Source: Desulfobacterales bacterium (GTDB lineage: Bacteria; Desulfobacterota; Desulfobacteria; Desulfobacterales; Desulfobacteraceae). Taken from it: a DNA stretch of 6,893 nt. The stretch covers positions 1-6,893 of the forward strand of contig JAKSBB010000660.1 of assembly GCA_022361315.1 (NCBI GenBank). Direction: 5' to 3'. The notes under the pieces were generated by a model, which saw only the letters and a list, made by a program, of their open reading frames with translations, was not told where the DNA came from and searched no databases. Below are positions 1 to 4,328 of this stretch, piece by piece; position 1 is the stretch's first letter, and the number at the start of each line of letters is the position of its first letter. Position numbers and translations under genes: made by a program.

Positions 1-474
1 GCGGATCACCTGGAGTTGCTGATAGTCTTTTTTCCCGAATACGGCCACATCCGGCATGACGATGTTGAACAGCTTTGTCACCACCGTGGCCACTCCGCCG
101 AAATGAACCGGTCTTGATTTGCCGCAGAGGTGGTGGGGCAGATGGTCCAGGGCCACCCGGGTCTGGTAGTTTTCCCCGTACATCTCCGTGTTGTCCGGCA
201 GGAATACGGCAGTGGTGCCGGCGCCTTTGGCAAGTGCAAGATCATTTTCAATATCACGGGGGTAGGCGTCCAGGTCTTCGTTGAGGCCGAATTGGGTGGG
301 GTTGACAAAGATGCTCAGGACCAGTTCATCACAGAGCGGTCTGCCCTTTTCCAGAAGGGAGACATGCCCGGCATGGAGATATCCCATGGTGGGTACAAAG
401 CTGATGGTTTTTCCTTCCCGTTTTCTGGCGGCGGACCAGGCCTGCATCTCGGCTTTTGTCTTTAAAATTTCCAC
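1..474 (-). CDS. panC: Pantothenate synthetase (pantoate--beta-alanine ligase), N-terminal part, runs off the left edge
   Basis: This enzyme joins pantoate and beta-alanine using ATP (via pantoyl-adenylate) to make pantothenate, the cytoplasmic precursor of coenzyme A. The 158 visible codons cover a little over half of the usual ~280 residues. The family signatures appear in order: VPTMGYLHAGH (residues 27-37, with the nucleotide-binding HxGH histidines 34 and 37), FVNPTQF (56-62), the LCGKSRPVHFGG segment (116-127), usually RPGHF and here RPVHF, and FGKKDYQQL (146-154). The start is a GTG at 474-472. Its G is the last base of the upstream kinase stop codon (TAGTG), and an AGGAG lies 11 bases upstream inside the kinase gene. 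Translation is therefore probably coupled to the kinase, and the two genes probably share a transcript. The C-terminal domain and stop codon lie outside the window. The identification is secure; the GTG start is very likely, since the next Met (codon 10) would remove the first beta strand. Confidence 0.94.
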   Translation of the reverse strand, partial: MEILKTKAEMQAWSAARKREGKTISFVPTMGYLHAGHVSLLEKGRPLCDELVLSIFVNPTQFGLNEDLDAYPRDIENDLALAKGAGTTAVFLPDNTEMYGENYQTRVALDHLPHHLCGKSRPVHFGGVATVVTKLFNIVMPDVAVFGKKDYQQLQVIR

Positions 475-2240
475 TATTTTTCCAGCTCCTCTTTTACCGC
501 AATTCCCATATCCATAACGGTGTACGGCTTTTTAACAAAGCCGCCCGCACCCAATTCTTGGGTTTTTAATACATCTTCTGATTCTGAATGTCCACTGGCA
601 ATGATGGCCTTCTGGTCCGGGTAGACCGCTTTGATCAGGCGGTAGGTTTCCAGACCCGAAATTTCGGGTGCCATCACCATGTCGAGAACCAGCAGGTCGG
701 CCGGGGTCTGCCGGACAAATTCCAGGGCATCGGTGCCGTTGCTCACCGTGAATACGGTGTACCCCAGGTTTCTCAGGATGGTGGCGGCAATTTTACGCTG
801 GGTGGGCAGGTCGTCCACCACCAGGAGGACTTCACCGTTTCCTCTGATCTCGTCCAGGGAGGGCGGAACCTCTGCCAGGGGCAGTTCTTCCCTGACCGCC
901 GGAAAGAAAAGCTCGAACCGGGTGCCGCCGGGGCCGGATTCCACAAATATTTTTCCCTTATGGTCCTGGACCGCGTTGAGAACCACGGTCAGTCCAAGGC
1001 CGGTACCGCTTTTTCCCATCTCCTTCTGGGTATAAAAAGGATCGAAGATTTTGTCCAGGCAGTCTTCGGGGATGCCGTCCCCGTTGTCGCTCACCGACAA
1101 CAGCACATATTCACCGGAGGAAAGGTTTCTGGGGCAGCGTGAGGCGTCCAGGGTATTGTCCACATAGTAGTTTGCCGTGGCCAGAACCACACGGCCGTTC
1201 TCTTTGTCTGCGGTTTCTTCCACGGCGTTGAGCATGAGGTTCATCACGGCTTTTTCAATGTGGATATAAGACCCGCTGATGTTTAAGAGCTCGGGGTCGG
1301 TGTCCACTTCGATCTCCACCTGGACGTAGGTTTGGCGGATTTTTTCGAACTCGGCTGCCATCATATACCGTTCCACCACGGTATTGATGTTGATAATCTG
1401 CTTGTCCGCCCTGGCCCCCCTGGATATCGTCAGCAGATCGCTGACAACGGAGGAGGCCTTCCTCCCCGATGCCTGTATCATGGCCAGTCCCTGCCGGACT
1501 TTGGGATCCAGGGTGTCGTCCATCAGGAGTACTTCCGGATAGGTAGCAATGCCGGACAGGATATTGTTCAGGTCATGGGCGACACTGCCGGCCAGAAGCC
1601 CCAGATTTTTCAACTTTTCAGACCGGTCCAGTTTTTCCTTCAGTTTTTTCTCTTGTTTTTCACGCTGCTTTTTTTCCGAAAGATCTCTGATGATTCCCTG
1701 GTATGCATCCTGCCCCGGCACCGGGGAACCTGAAATTTCCACGGGCAGGATTTTGCCGTCCTTCCTGAGAATACCCGATTCAATAGAAAACGGGCGGTTC
1801 TGCCGGAGCAGTGTTTCAACCCCTTCTGCCTTTTTTTCCGGCAGCAGGTCGATGAAATCCATATGACGCAGTTGTCTCGGGGACCGGCCGGTTAACTCGG
1901 AAACGCTGCCGTAAACCCTTGATATACAAAGACTGCTGTCCAGGGTCCAGAAAATATCCCGGGTTTGGTGGATCAGGTGACCGATTTTGCCGGCGGAGGT
2001 TTTGATCTGTCGCAAAAAGAGAAAAAGGGCGACAAGGAAAAGGGCATTGAACCCTGCCATGGTATAAAAGAGGTGGTGGTCCCAGGCCGCGGGTATGATC
2101 AGGTGGAGAATCCCCCCCAAAACGATCACCCCTGCCCACACCCAGGCCAGCATCACCATTCTGCCGTAAAAACGCTTCTGTCCCTCTGAGATCATAGAGG
2201 TGTCTTCAGGACGGGTTTTCGGGGTAACGGGTTCGGCCAT
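474..2240 (-). CDS. Membrane-anchored hybrid sensor histidine kinase (2 TM - PAS - HisKA - HATPase - receiver)
   Basis: A 588-residue hybrid kinase that should autophosphorylate on histidine and pass the phosphate to its own C-terminal receiver. Numbering is from the ATG at 2240. Two hydrophobic segments (about 29-50 and 58-76) with a very short connector suggest an inner-membrane anchor without a large periplasmic sensor. A PAS domain follows (about 85-188), then a charged Lys/Glu-rich coiled linker (190-212). The H-box is SVAHDLNN with His222. The ATPase domain has an N-box (Asn338), a G1 box DNGDGIPE (Asp385), an F-box IFDPFYT (398-404) and a G2 box GTGLGL (412-417). The receiver (about 469-588) has acidic Asp476/477, phospho-acceptor Asp520, Ser549 and Lys571, so all key residues are intact. 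The reading frame stays open to a TTG at 2306, but that lies upstream of the predicted transcription start. The ATG at 2240 has only a weak ribosome site, so the start is uncertain. There is no output domain after the receiver, so a separate phosphotransfer protein or regulator is expected elsewhere. The stop overlaps the panC start. Confidence 0.92.
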   Translation of the reverse strand: MAEPVTPKTRPEDTSMISEGQKRFYGRMVMLAWVWAGVIVLGGILHLIIPAAWDHHLFYTMAGFNALFLVALFLFLRQIKTSAGKIGHLIHQTRDIFWTLDSSLCISRVYGSVSELTGRSPRQLRHMDFIDLLPEKKAEGVETLLRQNRPFSIESGILRKDGKILPVEISGSPVPGQDAYQGIIRDLSEKKQREKQEKKLKEKLDRSEKLKNLGLLAGSVAHDLNNILSGIATYPEVLLMDDTLDPKVRQGLAMIQASGRKASSVVSDLLTISRGARADKQIININTVVERYMMAAEFEKIRQTYVQVEIEVDTDPELLNISGSYIHIEKAVMNLMLNAVEETADKENGRVVLATANYYVDNTLDASRCPRNLSSGEYVLLSVSDNGDGIPEDCLDKIFDPFYTQKEMGKSGTGLGLTVVLNAVQDHKGKIFVESGPGGTRFELFFPAVREELPLAEVPPSLDEIRGNGEVLLVVDDLPTQRKIAATILRNLGYTVFTVSNGTDALEFVRQTPADLLVLDMVMAPEISGLETYRLIKAVYPDQKAIIASGHSESEDVLKTQELGAGGFVKKPYTVMDMGIAVKEELEK

Positions 2241-2259
2241 GACATATTGACTTATCACG

Positions 2260-2288
2260 TTGACATACTTAGGGTTACAGGTTATGTG
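2260..2288 (+). promoter_or_regulatory. Candidate sigma70 promoter of the HD hydrolase gene
   Basis: A perfect -35 hexamer TTGACA (2260-2265) is separated by an ideal 17-base spacer from TATGTG (2283-2288), a poor -10 that keeps the TAT. Transcription would start near 2295, about 40 bases before the ATG. A consensus -35 with a weak -10 is compatible with an activated or repressible promoter. It overlaps the opposing kinase promoter. Confidence 0.45.
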
Positions 2289-2304
2289 GATTGTACCTGA
2301 AACC
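2273..2304. promoter_or_regulatory. Imperfect inverted repeat (possible operator) between the divergent promoters
   Basis: GGTTACAGGT (2273-2282) and ACCTGAAACC (2295-2304) are inverted copies with one mismatch in ten positions, separated by 12 bases. The 32-bp dyad covers the predicted -10 regions of both divergent promoters, as would an operator for a dimeric regulator that controls both genes. No regulator with a DNA-binding domain is encoded in the window, so the binding protein is unknown. Chance occurrence in an AT-richer spacer is possible. Confidence 0.45.
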
Positions 2305-2317
2305 AATGAAAATGCAA
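2290..2317 (-). promoter_or_regulatory. Candidate sigma70 promoter of the kinase-panC unit
   Basis: Read on the minus strand, TTGCAT (2317-2312) is followed after 16 bases by TACAAT (2295-2290), a 5/6 match to the -10 consensus; the -35 is weak. Transcription would start near 2283, giving a leader of about 43 bases to the ATG at 2240. This would exclude the upstream TTG as a start. It is a prediction from motif spacing only. Confidence 0.45.
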
Positions 2318-2335
2318 TGAAATTAAGGAAACCCC

Positions 2336-2914
2336 ATGAATTCCTACACCCCCACCCGGGAAGATGCGCTTGAACTTTTAAATAAGTATAATACCAAAGA
2401 AGGCCTGATCCGTCATGCCCTGTCCGTTGAGTCCGTCATGGGACATTTTGCCCGCCTGTTCGGGGAGGATGAAGAAAAGTGGCGGATCATCGGCCTGGTC
2501 CATGACCTGGATTATGAGATGTATCCGGATGAGCATTGCAAAAAATGTGTGGAGCTGTTTGAGGCCCACAATTGGCCGGATGAATATATCCGGGCGGTGG
2601 TCAGCCATGGATGGGGCATCTGTACGGATGTTAAACCGGAGAGCCGAATGGAAAAAACATTGTATGCCATTGATGAGCTTACCGGCCTCGTGGCCTCCGC
2701 CGCATTGGTAAGACCTTCCAAAAGCATACTGGATATCAAGGCCAAGTCGGTGAAGAAGAAGTTCAAGGATAAACGGTTTGCCGCGGCTGTGGACCGTGAT
2801 GTGATCAGGCAGGGAGCAGAATTTTTGGATATGGACCTGACCCAGCTCATCACGGAAACCATCATGGGCATGCGTCCCGTGGCCGAGGAGATCGGCCTCA
2901 AGGGTAACCTCTGA
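2336..2914 (+). CDS. HD-superfamily metal-dependent hydrolase (COG2316-like)
   Basis: A 192-residue soluble single-domain protein of the HD phosphohydrolase superfamily. The metal-ligand pattern can be followed: His27 (LIRHAL), the His56-Asp57 doublet (GLVHDLDYE), His67, His91 in VVSHGW, and Asp113 in AIDELTGLV. The region ALVRPSKS (123-130) followed by the basic KSVKKKFKDKRFA stretch matches, from memory, the conserved hydrolase group COG2316, whose substrate is not established. It has no GYP motif, so it is not an HD-GYP cyclic-di-GMP phosphodiesterase, and there is no RelA/SpoT synthetase part. The ATG start has an AAGGAA ribosome site at 2325-2330, five bases upstream. The gene is divergent from the kinase and co-directional with the cyclase, but is separated from the latter by a large hairpin and a separate promoter. 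It probably hydrolyses a phosphate ester or nucleotide; the specific substrate cannot be read from the sequence. Confidence 0.9.
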   Translation: MNSYTPTREDALELLNKYNTKEGLIRHALSVESVMGHFARLFGEDEEKWRIIGLVHDLDYEMYPDEHCKKCVELFEAHNWPDEYIRAVVSHGWGICTDVKPESRMEKTLYAIDELTGLVASAALVRPSKSILDIKAKSVKKKFKDKRFAAAVDRDVIRQGAEFLDMDLTQLITETIMGMRPVAEEIGLKGNL

Positions 2915-2928
2915 TTCAAACGTCTTCA

Positions 2929-2969
2929 CCTGACGGCCGGCTGTCAGGTCTCTGACATCCGGCCGTCAG
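2929..2969. repeat. Large nested palindrome downstream of the HD gene (terminator-like hairpin or activator site)
   Basis: CTGACGGCCGG (2930-2940) and CCGGCCGTCAG (2959-2969) are perfect 11-bp inverted arms. Inside them TGTCAG (2942-2947) and CTGACA (2952-2957) form a second 6-bp stem with a 4-base loop, so one 40-base hairpin with a single mismatch can form. Each half is also self-complementary (CCTGAC with GTCAGG at 2929-2948; CTGAC with GTCAG at 2952-2969), so two small hairpins are an alternative. It starts 15 bases after the HD stop codon. No clean T-run follows (the sequence continues with mixed pyrimidines), so it is at best an imperfect intrinsic terminator. It is also placed where a sigma54 activator could bind. 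Confidence 0.7.
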
Positions 2970-3065
2970 CGTTCCCTGCAATTATTTCCCTTTATCTTCG
3001 ATTTTAAAATGGCCTTAAGTTTGTAACACGCTGTTATTGTTGTGTTTGTTGGATCTTGTCTGGTT

Positions 3066-3082
3066 TTGGCACACCGTTTGCT
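3066..3082 (+). promoter_or_regulatory. Sigma54 (RpoN) -24/-12 promoter of the diguanylate cyclase gene
   Basis: TTGGCAC (3066-3072) is followed by ACCGT and then TTGCT (3078-3082). This matches the RpoN consensus TTGGCACG-N4-TTGCW closely, with exactly ten bases between the invariant GG (3068-3069) and GC (3080-3081). Transcription would begin near 3093, leaving a leader of about 46 bases that contains the strong ribosome site of the ATG at 3139. Such promoters require an ATP-dependent enhancer-binding protein; none is encoded here. Confidence 0.75.
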
Positions 3083-3138
3083 TCTATATCTTTCCAACGG
3101 AAATTTTACCGGTGTACAACGTAGAAAGAGGAAGGCCC

Positions 3139-4233
3139 ATGAAACAGACGATCAGCAAAATCAGTGACAGCATGTCGGCATTTTTCAGCCTGGTATTCAG
3201 CTCAGCCGTTCAGAAGGCGGCTGCCCAGTCCAAGCTGACCCATCACATCGTTGCCCTGAATAAGAAATCTTCTTCCACAGAGATCATCAATGAAGTGTCG
3301 GACTGTCTGAAAGATATCCTGGGCTACCGTCTCTTTGCATTTGTGGTCCGCAAGGAAGCAGGTGTTGACGTCTGGCTGGACCCGAGAATGTATAAATCAT
3401 CCATCGAGGCCATTATTTTAAAGGACTTCGATATCCAGAGTGCTGCAGACCTGAATTACCTCAACCACAGTTTTGAGCCGGATGAGCATCAGGAGAAGTT
3501 CGGCCTGGATACCCTGGTTCACTACGATCTTAAAGAAGAGAACTGCTACGCACGCCTTTATATGATGCCTGAAAAGGGGATCACAAAGTTTCATGATCAG
3601 GTGGTACGCCTTATTCTTCAAGGGTGCGCAGCAGCCCTGTCCAAACAGATTAAAATTGAGAACCTGAAAGATGCGGCCGTGATTGATCCTCTGACCGGCT
3701 GTTACAACCGCCGGGAGTTCGAGTCCCAGCTTCAGCGGCATGTGGCATCCGCCTCAAGACACGGCAGCAACCTCTCCGTGTTCATGTTCGACCTGGACCA
3801 TTTCAAAAGCGTAAACGATACCTACGGGCATCTGGGCGGCGATCAGGTCCTCAAAGAAGTCACGCTGCTGATCAAAGACAGCATTCGGCGGGGGGATGTT
3901 TTGGCCAGATACGGTGGTGAGGAATTCATCGCCATTCTGCCGGAAACCGACAAAATCAAAGCCATGGAACTGGCGGACCGCCTCAGGGCCAAGATTTCAT
4001 CCATGAGAATCCCCTGGAACGACGAGAGCATCCGCGTCACTGCCAGTTTCGGTGTGGCTGAGCTGACCCCCAATGCCGATATCTCAAGACTGATCGAGGA
4101 TGCGGACACCATGCTCTACAAGGCCAAAGTCAACGGCAGAAATACAGTAATGCCGGGACTGATAAAGGTCTGCAGCGAAGACGAATTTGCCAACTTAAGA
4201 GAACAGCGGGACTACTCTTCTTCCCTTAAATAA
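3139..4233 (+). CDS. GGDEF-domain diguanylate cyclase with an N-terminal GAF-like sensory region
   Basis: A 364-residue soluble protein predicted to make cyclic-di-GMP from two GTP. The C-terminal GGDEF domain (about 177-337) is intact: DPLTGCYNRREF (183-194), FDLDHFKSVNDTYGHLGGD (217-235, metal and guanine contacts), the active site RYGGEEF (257-263), and ASFGVAEL (302-309). An RxxD inhibitory site (Arg250-Asp253) sits exactly five residues before GGEEF, so product feedback inhibition is expected. Residues 30-175 have an alpha/beta pattern that resembles a GAF domain, but no ligand signature is recognisable. No membrane segment or signal peptide is clear; residues 13-24 are mildly hydrophobic. 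The ATG at 3139 is chosen because AGGAAGG (3129-3135) lies just upstream. The frame extends to a TTG at 3037, but that region contains the sigma54 promoter, so translation from there is unlikely. Two hairpins follow the stop codon. Confidence 0.95.
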   Translation: MKQTISKISDSMSAFFSLVFSSAVQKAAAQSKLTHHIVALNKKSSSTEIINEVSDCLKDILGYRLFAFVVRKEAGVDVWLDPRMYKSSIEAIILKDFDIQSAADLNYLNHSFEPDEHQEKFGLDTLVHYDLKEENCYARLYMMPEKGITKFHDQVVRLILQGCAAALSKQIKIENLKDAAVIDPLTGCYNRREFESQLQRHVASASRHGSNLSVFMFDLDHFKSVNDTYGHLGGDQVLKEVTLLIKDSIRRGDVLARYGGEEFIAILPETDKIKAMELADRLRAKISSMRIPWNDESIRVTASFGVAELTPNADISRLIEDADTMLYKAKVNGRNTVMPGLIKVCSEDEFANLREQRDYSSSLK

Positions 4234-4240
4234 AAACGAA

Positions 4241-4290
4241 CCGGGCAGGCCATCCGATACATTGGTTGGTCTGCCCGGCAAAATTTTCCC
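4241..4290. terminator. Hairpin terminator between convergent genes, probably bidirectional
   Basis: Arms 4241-4252 (CCGGGCAGGCCA) and 4267-4278 (TGGTCTGCCCGG) form a 12-bp stem with one G-U pair and a 14-base loop, starting 7 bases after the cyclase stop codon. On the plus strand it is followed by CAAAATTTT. On the minus strand it is followed by TTCGTTTTTATTT, a good U-rich tail, so it probably ends the transcript of the DUF1638/hydantoinase gene and may help in both directions. Confidence 0.75.
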
Positions 4291-4306
4291 ATTTATACAC
4301 TTCTTT

Positions 4307-4328
4307 AACCGGCTATGCCGGTTTTTTT
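4307..4328 (+). terminator. Intrinsic terminator of the cyclase transcript, overlapping the 3' end of the opposing gene
   Basis: AACCGGC (4307-4313), loop TAT (4314-4316) and GCCGGTT (4317-4323) form a 7-bp stem that runs into T7 (4322-4328), a textbook Rho-independent terminator on the plus strand. The same bases encode the final codons (Lys-Lys-Pro-Ala) and the TAG stop of the minus-strand gene. It acts as a second terminator behind the hairpin at 4241-4278. Confidence 0.8.

Noticed and set aside
75..465. Plus-strand open frames at 75-284 and 130-465
   Set aside because: They are antisense to panC, whose signature motifs are clear in the minus frame.
588..1733. Plus-strand open frames at 588-1142 and 1332-1733
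   Set aside because: These are antisense to the kinase ATPase and HisKA domains, which carry all the expected motifs. No independent coding evidence was found.
2241..2306. N-terminal extension of the kinase to a TTG at 2306
   Set aside because: The extra 22 codons lie in the divergent promoter region, the TTG is upstream of the predicted transcription start, and there is no ribosome site for it. The added residues do not look like part of the membrane anchor.
2336..2914. HD protein as a cyclic-di-GMP phosphodiesterase (HD-GYP) partner of the cyclase
   Set aside because: There is no GYP motif and the protein is a single ~190-residue HD domain of a different group. Proximity to a GGDEF gene alone does not support this activity.
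2378..2929. Minus-strand open frames across the HD hydrolase gene
   Set aside because: They are complements of the HD gene. The plus frame has the full His/Asp ligand pattern and a good ribosome site.
3037..3138. N-terminal extension of the cyclase to a TTG at 3037, with a hydrophobic stretch resembling a signal or membrane segment
   Set aside because: The stretch is the translation of the sigma54 promoter and leader. The ATG at 3139 has a strong, well-spaced ribosome site, so the apparent hydrophobic helix is an artefact.
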